From: Blumeriella jaapii
Lineage: Eukaryota; Ascomycota; Leotiomycetes; Helotiales; Drepanopezizaceae
NCBI GenBank assembly: GCA_009599575.1
Contig: VWND01000036.1
Span: forward strand, 27,676-91,675
Direction: 5' to 3'
Length of the DNA: 64,000 bases
Below, piece after piece: positions 1 through 10,542 of the stretch. The notes under the pieces are model-generated. The model was not told the origin of the DNA. It ran no database searches and worked only from the letters and a program-made list of their open reading frames with translations. The translations under genes were made by a program, and so were the position numbers. The stretch's first letter is position 1, and the number at the start of each line of letters is the position of its first letter.

Positions 1-458
1 CAATAAATGTATATAAATAATAATATTTATATATTGATGGATAAAAAGCCGAAATAGAAGAATGTAGCCTAAATAGCTAAATAAGTTATTGCTTCTAAGC
101 AAGCAGTTTCTTAAGGTAAACTTATTAAGAAGCTACCCAGAAAATAAAATAAATCTTAAGTTAAACCATAACTTTTGGATGATCAAGGTAAAAAAAACAT
201 GAATATTATGCTGAATATGTCTCATATTGTGTTGACCAGCTGGATGGTGATCATGTAGAATATTATACACTTTTATATTATGCTCAGTATATTTATAAGC
301 TATAAAACGTCTAAACACAATAAATTGCCAAAATGAAAATTTTCTATAGTTAAAATTGCAATAGTTATGGTTTATGTTAGTTATTATATTTATCTTACTT
401 AAATATAATACATAGAAAATTTGCTTCAAAAAAGGTTATATTATGTTAACCTTTTTTT
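1..458. other. nad2 upstream region, no recognised gene
   Basis: AT-rich leader. It holds an open frame on the minus strand (133-429, partly conserved at 61569-61835) with no recognisable domain and no similarity I know, so I treat it as chance. The stretch 60-160 can form paired segments but lacks a TΨC-like arm, so I do not call a tRNA. Confidence 0.5.
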
Positions 459-2167
459 ATGTTAATATCATCAATATTACAATTATTATTATCAAGCGCT
501 CTTACCTTAAGACGAGATAAGTCTATATATTATATAGTAGTAGAGTCTCTATTACAATACTTATTTACTGTGCTTTACTGTCTTATAATAGTTTATATTT
601 AACTAATTTAGATAGAGGTATTGGTTTGTATGGAGGATTATTCCACGCAACTAGTATAACACAATTTTTTTTTCATATATTTATTTTTTTAATAAGTGGC
701 TTAATACTTCAACTTACCGCTTTTCATCCTCGAAGGCTGTGAACACCTGCATTTTCTTCCTTGAGTAGAATTTTTTTTTTATAATATATTATATTATAGA
801 AGTAAAATAGTAAATAAAATGGGGGAACAGTTCAAAGTAATAGAATACCCATTAATTTTATTATTTATAGTAAGTGGTGCAACATTCTTAGTATCTACAA
901 GCGATTTAGTATCTATTTTTCTTTCTATAGAGCTGCAAAGCTATGGATTATATCTACTTAGTACATTATACCGAAACTCCGAATTAGCGACTTGAGGTGG
1001 TTTAACTTATTTCCTACTAGGAGGTTTAAGTTCTTGTTCATTTTTTATTAGGTACGAGTTTATTATATGCAAATTCTGGAACTACAAATCTTGACGGTAT
1101 ATATGTTATAACTAGCTTAAGTGATTTAGCCAATGAAGGTGGTAGTAGTAGTAATATATTATACTGATATAAAAGTCATTATATAAACTTTTCGTTACTT
1201 ATACTAAGCGTAGGTTTCTTATTTAAGGTCAGTGCGGCTCCATTCCATTTCTGATCACCGTCTGTTTACGACGCCATCCCTACAATAGTTACTACATTTG
1301 TAGCTATTGTAGCCAAAATATCCATATTTATTTTTTTTATTAGAATTAGTGCATTATACTAGCAATTCTTTATTTAATTTCGAATTTACTTGAACTTATA
1401 GTTTATTAGTTAGTTCCTTACTTTCACTAATTATTGGAACAGTAGTAGGTTTAACACAATTTAGAATTAAAAGGTTGTTTGCATATAGTACTATTTCACA
1501 CGTGGGTTTTATACTATTAGCACTAAGTATTAATAGTATAGAATCGATACAAGCCTTTATCTTTTATTTAATGCAATACTCTATTAGTAATTTAAATGCC
1601 TTTATTATACTTATAAGTATTGGTTATTCACTTTATTATTATATAAATGATAGTGATGAATACAAACAATTAGATGATAAAAATAATTCCCCTGTACAAT
1701 TAGTAAGTCAACTTAAAGGTTATTTCGAGATAAATCCCGTATTAGCTTTAAGCTTGACTATCACTATATTTTCTTTTGCAGGTATCCCTCCACTTATAGG
1801 TTTCTTTGCAAAACAGATGGTCTTGAGTGCCGCATTAGATAGTGGTTATATTTTCTTAGCACTACTTGCTATATTAACCAGTGTAATTAGTGGTGTTTAT
1901 TATTTAAACATAATAAAACAAATTTTTTTCGATAAACCTGAGCATGTTATGCCAGTAGAAACATCCCAGATGATCTTATATGCAAATATTTTACAAAACC
2001 ATAAATTAATAGAAAAAATAACCTTTAAATCCGATAATATTATATTATCTAGTTATTTGACTATTACTATAAGTGTACTTACATTAATAATACTATTATT
2101 TATGTTAGTACCTAAACACGTTTCAAGCTTAGCAATCATTTTAGCTCTAAATATATTTAATCCATAA
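459..2167 (+). pseudogene. nad2: nad2, left copy with frameshifts
   Basis: NADH dehydrogenase subunit 2, a proton-pumping membrane subunit of complex I. From about 1475 onward the frame is open and identical to the right-hand copy (230 residues to the TAA at 2165). Upstream of that, several extra or missing bases in T-runs break the frame. The same stretches are clean at 61865-63562, where one 565-residue frame exists. I therefore read the breaks as sequence error at the contig edge rather than gene decay. The stop TAA directly abuts the nad3 ATG, the usual ascomycete nad2-nad3 arrangement. Confidence 0.85.
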
Positions 2168-2692
2168 ATGACAAGCACAACTTTCTTTTTTGTATTCATA
2201 CCGTTATTGGCCGTTATATTATTATCCATTAATTTAATATTTGCCCCACATAATCCTTACCAAGAAAAGGATAGTGCATTTGAATGTGGTTTCCATTCTT
2301 TCCTAGGTCAAAATAGAACACAGTTCAGTATTTCTTTCTTTATATTTGCTTTATTATTCTTACTTTTTGATTTGGAAATTCTTTTAGTTTATCCTTATGT
2401 GGTTAGTGCATATACAAATGGTATTTATGGTTTAACTATAATGTTAATATTTTTTTTAGCACTAACTTTAGGTTTTGCTTTTGAGTTAGGTAAAAATGCT
2501 TTAAAAATTGATAGTAGACAAATGCTTACTTTAAATAATTATAATGTTAGTACAATAAGTCATATGTCCTACATTCCTCCAGTTAGCCCTCCAGTACGAA
2601 TATTTCGACCTGTAGGAGGTAATAATAATGGTTCAGATGGTAATAACCCTGGTACAGTTAGCCCTCCAGTAGGTTTATTTCGACCTGTATAA
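2168..2692 (+). CDS. nad3: NADH dehydrogenase subunit 3 with C-terminal extension
   Basis: Complex I membrane subunit. The first ~120 residues are standard Nad3: the conserved ECGF motif near residue 38, then FFIFALLFLLFDLEILLVYP in the second membrane segment. The usual protein ends near residue 137. Here it runs to 174 with a proline/asparagine-rich tail containing two near-identical units (SPPVRIFRPV and SPPVGLFRPV). It starts at the ATG abutting the nad2 stop. The frame stays open again after the stop (see 2693-2998), so the extension may once have been longer. A right-hand copy starting at 63563 is cut by the window end. Confidence 0.93.
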   Translation: MTSTTFFFVFIPLLAVILLSINLIFAPHNPYQEKDSAFECGFHSFLGQNRTQFSISFFIFALLFLLFDLEILLVYPYVVSAYTNGIYGLTIMLIFFLALTLGFAFELGKNALKIDSRQMLTLNNYNVSTISHMSYIPPVSPPVRIFRPVGGNNNGSDGNNPGTVSPPVGLFRPV

Positions 2693-2998
2693 GGTAATAA
2701 TAATGGTCCAGGTAGTAATAATAATGGTCCAGGTAGTAATAATGGTTCAGATAGTAATAATAATAATAATAATAATAATGATAATAACGATAATACAAGT
2801 AGTAAAATTATCTCTCCTACAATTATAAGTATAATTGTAAATACCCTTTGACTTATAATAAGTCTCACGGCTATTTATTATTATATGCCATTTAACTTAG
2901 CTCCATTATTGTCTATATGAAAATTAATTGTTGTATTAATGTCTCTTATTACCAATTTAATTTTCATGGATATCGTAATTAGCCTAATCCTTATATAA
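2693..2998 (+). other. Open continuation of the nad3 frame after one stop codon
   Basis: Directly after the nad3 TAA at 2690-2692 the same frame stays open for 101 codons. It encodes an Asn/Gly-rich linker with repeated NNNGPGS units and a poly-Asn run, then about 60 residues that look like two hydrophobic helices, then TAA. The stop lies where the preceding repeat unit reads GTAGGAGGT instead of GTATAAGGT, so it may have arisen by mutation within a repeat. I infer a former membrane-anchored C-terminal extension of Nad3, now separated by the stop. Whether it is translated is unknown. Confidence 0.5.
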
Positions 2999-3646
2999 CA
3001 CTTAAGGTTAATTAACCTTAATAAGTCGTTCTATATTAACCTCTTTACAGTAAGTTAAAGACGAATTTTATATAAATGGATATAGTAGACTTTTAAATTA
3101 ATTTCATTATGTCATTATCCTTAGAAAATACACCACGTCTATATGTATTTTATATCTGTTATAATAAACAGGTTATACGTATGAGTTTTTATAAAAACTC
3201 AGACTTTAATTTTAATAATATACTTGCAATATAATAAACTTTGTACGTATACTTAGAGGTTATATATATTAAATTTAATATATAATATCTGCGGTTTACT
3301 TATATCTTTAGTTATTTGTATAACGGCTATTTAAAGTATCTATCTCCCCACTTTAAAAAAAAGACGTTGGGGGTTTTTTTTTGGATTGGCAATAGGGAGA
3401 TATTAATAATAACTCTAATATATTCTATACTTTAGTAGTTTCAGGTAATGAATATATTATAAAGGAGGAAACTATTATAAGATAGTGGGCCAATATTATA
3501 AAAATATCCTCTAGTATTAAAGCTTTTAACTATCCTATGTTATATAATATACTAATAAAAGTTTTTTTTTATTAGTATAGGCTGTTTAAGGGTTTCTAAT
3601 ATATAAATTGTAAACTTTTTTATTAGAAAAAACTAAAGTATTTTAT
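2999..3646. other. Intergenic region nad3-cox2
   Basis: AT-rich, no gene seen. Contains the motif AATAAGTCGTTCTA (near 3022), which recurs at about 9479, and a C/G-run pair near 3344-3378 that could form a hairpin. Confidence 0.5.
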
Positions 3647-5511
3647 ATGATAAATTTATTACATTCAAATATTGTAAACAATTGTGACACACCTAAACCT
3701 TGAGGTCTTTATTTCCAGGATAGTGCTACTCCTCAAATGGAAGGATTAGTTGAACTACATACGATAATATTATGTACTATTTAGTTATAGTGTTATTTGG
3801 TGTAGGTTGAATCTTGATATCTATTGTAAGAAATTACATTAGTACAAAATCACCTATATCTCATAAATATTTAAACCACGGTAAACTTGTGCCGGCTCAA
3901 AAGTGTTTTAAGTTTAATATAAATTGTATAAGGTTTTATAGTACCTCTTCTTCTAATGTTAACTGTGCAAAAATATACGAAGAGGCTTTTTCTATGAGAA
4001 AATTCATTATAAAGGATAATAAAAATATGTCTGGAATCTATAAATGAAGGAATAAAATAACGAAAGATATTTATCTTGGTCAATCCATAGATTTCGCGAA
4101 AAGATTTCTGAAATATTTTCATCTTAGTTATTTAAAAAATAGAGAAACTCTTGTAATAAGTAGAGCGTTAATTAAATACGGATATTCCAATTTTTCATTA
4201 GAAATACTGGAATACTGTGATATAGATCACTTAACTGAAACAGAACAATACTACTTTGATAAATTAAATCCTCGGTATAATACTTTAAAAATAGCAGGGA
4301 GTTCTTTAGGCCATAAGCATTCTCATGAGACGAAAACCCAAATTAGTTTAGCTTTAAATGGAGTTTATGTTAAAGGAAAATCTCCTTTATATGGTAGTAC
4401 ACATCTCGAAGAGACTAAAGCACTTATGTCTTTAAAAAAATCTGGCTCAAATAATCCTCAGTTTGGTAAAACACATAATGAAGATACTAAAGAGTTAATG
4501 AATGCTCCGCAAAAAAAAGCTTTAGGGAGAAAACATTCTCTTGAAACTCTCTTAAGCATGAGTGCTAGCAGAGGTTATTATGTTAACATACACGAAAAAT
4601 GTGACTCAGATGGATTTAAATTAATAGGTAGTTTTGTTTCAATAAGAAGAGCCGCGAAATTCTTAGATATTAGCGGTAGTACTGTAAAACGTTATATAAA
4701 TTCCGGTGAATTATATAAAGATAGATATAAATTTACGGGACAACCCTCGTAAACTTCAAAAAACTATGAGTAGAATTTCACTATATGCTGGAAACTCCTA
4801 AAGCCTTTAGGTACTATAAATATAATAATTATATAATTTATCAGTGATAACCCCCAAGGATGTACAATGGATTATCCGCAGGAAACCCATAAGTAAAATA
4901 CTTAAGTAGGTTCCTCAGAGACTAAACGTGAAAACCTTATATATAAGGTAAGATATAGTCCAGTTAAGTATGAAAGTACTTATGTTTTGACACTAATAGA
5001 ATTAATATGAACAATTACTCCTGCCTTAATATTAATATTAATAGCTTTCCCTTCATTTAAGCTATTATATTTAATGGATGAAGTTAGCGATCCTGCCATG
5101 TCTGTATTAGCAGAAGGTCACCAATGATATTGAAGTTACCAATATCCAGACTTTTTAAATACAGATGATGAATTCATAGAATTTGATTCATACTTAGTAC
5201 CAGAATCTGACTTAGAAGACGGGGCTTTAAGAATGCTTGAAGTAGATAACAGAGTTATCCTTCCGGAGTTAACACACGTAAGATTTATTGTAACTGCGGC
5301 AGATGTTATTCATTCTTATGCTTGTCCTTCTTTAGGTATTAAGTGTGATGCTTACCCTGGTAGATTAAATCAAGTTTCTGTTCTTATTAATAGAGAAGGA
5401 ACTTTCTACGGTCAATGTTCAGAAATATGTGGTATCTTACACAGCTCTATGCCTATAGTTATAGAGTCAGTAAGTATTGAAAAATTTCTTAGTTGACTTG
5501 TACAACAATAA
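3647..5511 (+). CDS. cox2: Cytochrome c oxidase subunit 2 (two exons, one group I intron)
   Basis: Cox2 of complex IV, carrying the CuA centre that accepts electrons from cytochrome c. Exon 1 is 3647-3882 and exon 2 is 4990-5511. Exon 1 ends in U and the intron ends in G, as group I introns do, and joining them restores the conserved YLNHG-TLIELIW sequence. Exon 2 shows the CuA ligand region (CSEICG followed by HSSMP) and ends FLSWLVQQ. The spliced length is about 251 residues, normal for fungi. Two extra bases at about 3761-3762 break the frame between VELH and DNIMYY. This is probably a sequence error, because everything else is conserved. A separate frame overlaps the 3' end. Confidence 0.93.
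3883..4752 (+). CDS. Intron-encoded GIY-YIG homing endonuclease
   Basis: About 289 residues, read in frame with cox2 exon 1, so it is likely made as an exon fusion and processed. The GIY-YIG signature is [20 protein letters not shown] near residue 50. The conserved glutamate region is followed by [13 protein letters not shown] residues and an [14 protein letters not shown] linker. C-terminal repeats such as [14 protein letters not shown] and [14 protein letters not shown] are nuclease-associated modular DNA-binding motifs. The end resembles a helix-turn-helix ([19 protein letters not shown]). No internal stop is seen. Confidence 0.85.
3883..4989 (+). mobile_element. cox2 group I intron
   Basis: 1107-nt intron defined by exon continuity, with exon-final U at 3882 and intron-final G at 4989. 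It carries a GIY-YIG homing endonuclease frame continuous with exon 1. The 3' part (about 4753-4989) is ORF-free and should hold most of the catalytic core. Confidence 0.85.
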
Positions 5512-5683
5512 CCTCGAATTTTTCTTGCCTTATGAACTATCTTTTTCGACTATAGAGTCGCCTACATATTTAGCTTCGGCTTCGGATGGTGGCTATACTG
5601 GGAATTTCCCGGGATCTGGAGGATCTAATTATCCTGATGCTCCGTATCCTAGTGGTTCGAGTCAATCAGGCTACCCGGGGTCA

Positions 5684-5723
<40 letters not shown>

Positions 5724-5923
5724 GTGGTACACCTGAACCTGTACCAAATTTTGATGTTGCAAGAAGACAGGTAGGGGCTAAATTAAGAGAATTATATGTT
5801 GGTAAACCTTATCGTAGTAGTATTTATATGAATAGTCTTGAATATTCAGATAGAATAACTAAATGAGATCATAATATAGTTTGCAAAGCTTTAATAGACA
5901 GTAAACATACTTTAATGAAATAG
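5477..5923 (+). CDS. Hypothetical ORF overlapping the cox2 3' end
   Basis: Open frame of about 148 codons in a different frame from cox2, overlapping its last 35 bases, with TTG as the only early start. It has a Gly/Ser/Pro/Asn-rich low-complexity middle ending in 13 Asn (AAT repeats), then a charged segment ([20 protein letters not shown]). The low-complexity style matches the nad3 extension. It could be a frame-shifted C-terminal extension of cox2 or a decayed separate ORF. No function recognised. Confidence 0.4.
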
Positions 5924-7553
5924 TGGATGATGAATTTAATGGTTGTCGCTATACTGGTATTGTAAGTAAGGAGTTGTTATATGTTATGGAAAAATAGTAT
6001 TATATTTTGGTACGCTAGTATTATATTTTGGAATGCTACCATTATTTTATTATAAATTTTTAAATATAAAAAAAATATTTTTTATAAAAAAAATTTTTTA
6101 TATTAGTATAATGGTGTGCAAATTAACCATTAATTGGTTATATTTATATTAAAAATAAATTTAATATTTAAAGAAAAGAATTTATATATATATTGTTTGG
6201 CTTTAAATTATTACTATAGTTTTTTTACAAAGATTGTAAAAACTATAGTAATTAAGTTATTAGATAATCACATAAAAATTTCAACTTTATGTAAACACAT
6301 ATATTTGTAGATTTAACCTTTTATTTTGCGTATTATAAAAAAGTGCGTGTGGTGCGTTTCTGGATTTATTCATAACTGCATCAAAACTCGTGCGGTAATA
6401 AGTATGGTATAATCATTATTTTATAATACGGTTACTATAATCAAGATTTTATAATAAGTATGTATGTATATAAAATTTTATAAACTCATTAGAAGAATAA
6501 TAGGAAATTTACACGGTGGATTTTATCTAGAAAGATAGACACTTAATATGAGATAATATTCACTTGCAAGTATGTTTTTTACATAACATATAAAGTGTAA
6601 GGGTATTAACAAGGCAGGGTAATTGTCGCTTGAATATGTTTATTTGCCTTGGATCTTAATTTGGTGTATAATTAAGTCAGTATCAAATAATAATTCATTA
6701 AGGTATAGATCTAACTCCGAGAATTTGACTATTTTATATAATAATATCCTTATTTATCATAATTAACTCCAAATTTCGGAATATTTTGTGAATTATTTTC
6801 GCGCCCATTTCTTGTTTTTCAGTAAATACTACTAGGATTATGACTTATTATTAAGGTGAGTATATTCATTTAACATGTTTTGTTAATGATAGCTCAACGT
6901 TTACGTAAAATAGGTATTTATAAAATGTTTGTGATTATAACTATGAAAAAACCCCCCCCCCAACGGTATAAATTATGAGAATTACTAAGTAGGTAATTGT
7001 TTATTAGTAATGTGTATATTATTTAATTTAGTTTAGATTTATATGTATATACACATTAAATATTGTTTTATAAAGCATCTTATAAGCAGCTCTAATGTTT
7101 AATAAAAAACAAGAGTGTATCTTTCGATTCAATAAAAAGAATTTGAGGTTTTAGGTAATTTGGTTAATTAAAAATCTAATACCTAACTTTTTAGTATATA
7201 GATTATCGAATAAGTAAAGATAAAACCATAATTACTAGGTTTTGCTTAAAAAAAATAAGTTACGCTTTGAATGAGCAATCCCTTGTCCCTTAATACATTC
7301 TTATAAATATAGGTAATAATATCTTAAATTGACAGGCTCGCCCTTCTATTAATGATAACTATACCTTTGAATGTTTATAATAAGATTACCGTTAGGTAAT
7401 ATACACTTATCTGGTAAAAAGTACTAGATAAGTATTACCTATGAAATGAATAATTAATATAATTGGTATTAATGAAATAGACTTAAATTTAAATTTATTA
7501 AGCTTGGAATATTAAATATAATAATAACATTTTTTTTTGTGTGTTTTTTTTAT
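5924..7553. other. Long intergenic region cox2-rps3
   Basis: About 1.6 kb without a supported gene. Near 7076-7130 it resembles a scrap of large-subunit rRNA (CTTATAAGCAGCTC followed by GAGTGTATCTTT; compare 55881-55930). It also has a C-run at 6953-6961. Nothing else is recognisable. Confidence 0.5.
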
Positions 7554-9112
7554 ATGGACAATTTAGAAAATATAATGATTAAGGATTTTTCAAATCTTAA
7601 CCTAGACCCAAATATTCCGATATTATTTAACATTAAGAGTAAAATAAACACGATTAAGCCTTTAACATATAGAAAAAGTGATACAGATAAAACTAGACAT
7701 TTTACACCTGCAGCACAAGAATGGCATAATAGTATATATACATATGATTCTAATTATATAAAGACATTACCTAGTGCAGATAAAAATCTTATGAATTTGT
7801 TAAATAGTTATTTTAATTTTCAAATTCATCAAAATTTATTGAATAGTAATACAATACGTCCCCTTATCAGGCTTAGACGAATATCTACTAAAAAAGTTTT
7901 TATAGGTAAGGGTGATTTAAAACATACTAACAGTAAAGTATTAATAACCTTTTACGTTCTTAATACTGAGGGTATGTTTTTAACAGAGAATTACCAAAGA
8001 GCAAAAGAGGAGATATTATTTCCTAGAAGAAAATTGGAAAAGTTTGTTAATTACGGTCGAGATAAAAAACCTATTATAACTTATAACAGACCTTTTACTT
8101 GAAAGGAATTTAAGGTATTAGGGGATCACGCTAAAGCCTATCAATTATATTTGAAAGATATTCTTAATAAAATAGAGAGTTTTCCTCTAAATTTAGATAA
8201 TCTAAAGGCTTTAGACACTTACGAAGAACAATTAGATTACTTAGTTGAAGCAGGAATTTTAAGATATGATGTAAAAATGAGATATTTATAAACACAGTTA
8301 ATGAGTGAAAGCCTTTGGGTCTTTTAAACTTTAAGGAATTTAAATCTGAATCTGTAATATACTATAAAAATAAAAAAGTTCGATATTTTCATCTTTTATT
8401 AAGACTAAATAAATTGAAATTTACAAATCTATTTATGTCAAAACTTATCACATTAGTGAGAAAATTATATAACAAGGATGTAGTATTTAATATTGTAAAA
8501 TTAAATAAAATGCATTTAAATAGTGATATTTACAACCAAGCGGTATCCCTTAAACTGAGAGACAGGAATAATAGGTTATATAAAGTTTTAAAAACATCTT
8601 TACGTAAAATTCATTTACCAGTAATAAGTAAAATAGGAGAAAGAATTAGTAAACCACTTAAAGATGATTACCTGGTTAATAGAATACGTAATAACAATAT
8701 TAGTTCAATGTTTGCAGATGACAATGCAAAAGACCCTTTTAATAATTTATTATTAAATGTTTACCCAGCAGCTGCAGCTGCAGGTAATATAGAAATTAAT
8801 GTCAAAAAAAGATCCTCTATAAAGAAAGCCAAATTTGCTTTAAAAGACTTTGTTTTAAGACATTTAAAACATTTAAAGCTGAGAGGTGTAAGAGTAGAAG
8901 CTAAAGGTAGGTTAACTCCACGTGCTACTGCCTCTAGGTCAGTATTCAAAATGAAATGAAAAGGTGGGTTAAAAAACGTGGAATCTTCCTTCAGAGGATG
9001 ATCTGCTATTATGTTAAGGGGTTACCTAAAATCTAATGTACAATATACTGTTATAAACTCTAAGAACCGTAACGGAGCATACGGTGTTAAAACATGGGTA
9101 AGTAGTAAATAA
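7554..9112 (+). CDS. rps3: Ribosomal protein S3 (free-standing)
   Basis: Mitochondrial small-subunit ribosomal protein of the fungal Rps3/Var1 type. The N-terminal part (to about 8287) contains LTYRKSDTDKTRHFTPAAQE and RISTKKVFIGKGDLKHTNSK. The C-terminal part ends with the typical basic block RGVRVEAKGRLTPRATASRS and GAYGVKTWVSSK. One base is missing (or two extra) near 8285-8287; correcting it joins KMRY to INTVNEWKPLGLLNFKEF and gives about 519 residues. In most Pezizomycotina rps3 sits inside an rnl intron. Here rnl has no intron at that site and the gene stands alone between cox2 and the cox1 fragment. Confidence 0.92.
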
Positions 9113-9113
9113 A

Positions 9114-9323
9114 ATGACTTATTTGAGTATAATATTCCAAAGATTTTATATTTCATCTCCATTTGATTATAATTGCAAGCCTATTACACCTAGACCAAAC
9201 TGTCGATATAACGACCGTTTAGATCTTTTTATTAGAGAGGAAAATTATCTTTCCTCTATTTTAATTAAAACAGTATATAATAATTATTCATGAAAATCCT
9301 TCACTCTTTCCTATATATATTAA
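9114..9323 (+). CDS. Small hypothetical ORF after rps3
   Basis: 69-codon frame starting one base after the rps3 stop, with one TGA read as Trp. It begins MTYLSIIFQRFYISSPFDYN and is basic and aromatic. No family recognised. The tight spacing to rps3 suggests possible cotranscription, but chance cannot be excluded. Confidence 0.3.
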
Positions 9324-10273
9324 TATTTACAGTTTTATTTAATTTCGCGTTGAATAACCCTAAATATAGTAAGATAATAATTATTTCGTACCAAACTTTG
9401 CTTAACCAAGTACCATAAGTTAAAGCCTAAACCTGACAGATAAGCTGTCCTTCCTATTAGTTTAAATTGGTAATATTAATAAGTCGTTCTAGAGTTTGAG
9501 TAATAAAAAGGAGCGTATCTTTTAGTCTATTAAAAAGCCTTGGAGATTTTTAGATAGTACTAAAAAATATATCTTTTTTATTTGTATGTTCCCTGATAAT
9601 TAAAATGCAAATCTTTAAAACCTAGGTTGAGTTTTTATAAATGCTACTTTAGGGTTAAATAATATAATATAATATAATATAATATTATATAATATAGCTT
9701 AATATAAGGTTAATTGCAATAAAGATTTGGGTTTTTACTATAAAAAAGTTGACTTTAGCTAAATTTATCTAAAGTCAAAACATTAAAGATATAATTACAA
9801 ATTATAGAGTAAAGTTACCCCCCCCCTTTATTCTATAATTTATATGTTGTTTTTTGCGGAAAACTTAATTAACCATGGCCTTTTTTATGCGTAACCAGCT
9901 AATCTGCTAGTGAAATAAAAATTAAATTTTATTTGAAATCTTTTGTAACCAAATATTTATAGGATTATATACGACTTTAAATAATAAGATTTTATATGAT
10001 ACCTATACTTATAGTAACGGTATGATCTATCCGTGACATTTTATAATAGTTAAATTTCACATCATCCCTGTCCGTAAATCTCTTACGGATATTACCCCAG
10101 AAGAAAGATATGACACAATTTAGGAGTGCATGACATCAATAATTCTTAAGATGAAAGGAGTCTCTGGTTGGCTAGTAATGGTTCCTCTTTCGGTTGTGCT
10201 CCAGGTAATCATAGGACATTTTATCGACCCTCTCTCTCAGAGGAGACACATCAGTCTAATATCTCAGTATTAA
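9324..10273. other. Intergenic region before the cox1 fragment
   Basis: Contains a second scrap resembling rnl (9479-9530: AATAAGTCGTTCTAGAG, then GGAGCGTATCTTTT), a TATAA-type microsatellite at 9660-9690 and a C-run at 9821-9828. A 47-codon frame at 10130-10273 (MTSIILKMKGVSGWLVMVPL...) has noticeably higher GC than its surroundings. It has no known relative and directly abuts the cox1 fragment. Confidence 0.4.
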
Positions 10274-10542
10274 AAACAAGCATAAGTCTTTGAACTGAAC
10301 GTTGATTCTTGTCATCCAATGCTAAAGATATTGGAACTTTATATTTAATCTTTGCTTTATTCTCTGGATTAGTGGGTACTGCTTTCTCAGTACTAATAAG
10401 ATTAGAATTAAGTGGACCTGGTGTTCAATATATTGCAGATAATCCATTATATAACAGTATCATTACAAGTCAGGCTATATTAAGTATATTACAGATAATC
10501 CACTATATAATAGTATCATTACAATTCAGGCTATATTAATGA
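10274..10542 (+). pseudogene. cox1: cox1 5' fragment, exon 1, disrupted
   Basis: Encodes the N-terminus of cytochrome c oxidase subunit 1 ([18 protein letters not shown], then [14 protein letters not shown] and [10 protein letters not shown]). No ATG is seen in frame before the conserved start region. The last 56 bp are present twice in tandem (10427-10482 and 10483-10538). Because 56 is not a multiple of three, the duplication shifts the frame and ends it at a stop. Only about 70 residues of the ~530 expected are present, and no other part of cox1 except a stub after the intron was found in the window. I read this as a decayed or captured fragment; the functional gene must be elsewhere. Confidence 0.85.
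10427..10538 (+). repeat. Out-of-frame tandem duplication in cox1 exon 1
   Basis: Two 56-bp units, each ending AGGCTATATTA, differing at several positions (GCAGATAATCCATTATATAAC against ACAGATAATCCACTATATAAT). The divergence shows that this is an old duplication and not an assembly stutter. Confidence 0.85.

Larger units (their letters stand above)
1..2605. repeat. Left copy of the circular-overlap repeat
   Basis: This stretch recurs from 61408 to the window end, covering the nad2 leader, nad2 and the start of nad3. The copies differ only by small indels and simple-repeat slips, for example in homopolymers near 663, 770, 1042 and 1333. The left copy is longer by about 11 bases over nad2 and is frameshifted, while the right copy is open. 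The likely cause is a circular genome written past its origin, with a poorly corrected contig end. A true direct duplication in a larger molecule is the alternative. Confidence 0.9.

Noticed and set aside
133..429. Minus-strand 98-codon frame (partly repeated at 61569-61835)
   Set aside because: Opposite strand to every gene, no recognisable domain, and the two copies differ in the N- or C-terminal reach through indels.
2569..2868. Minus-strand leucine-rich frame opposite the nad3 tail
   Set aside because: Produced by the GGT/AAT repeats on the + strand; a composition shadow.
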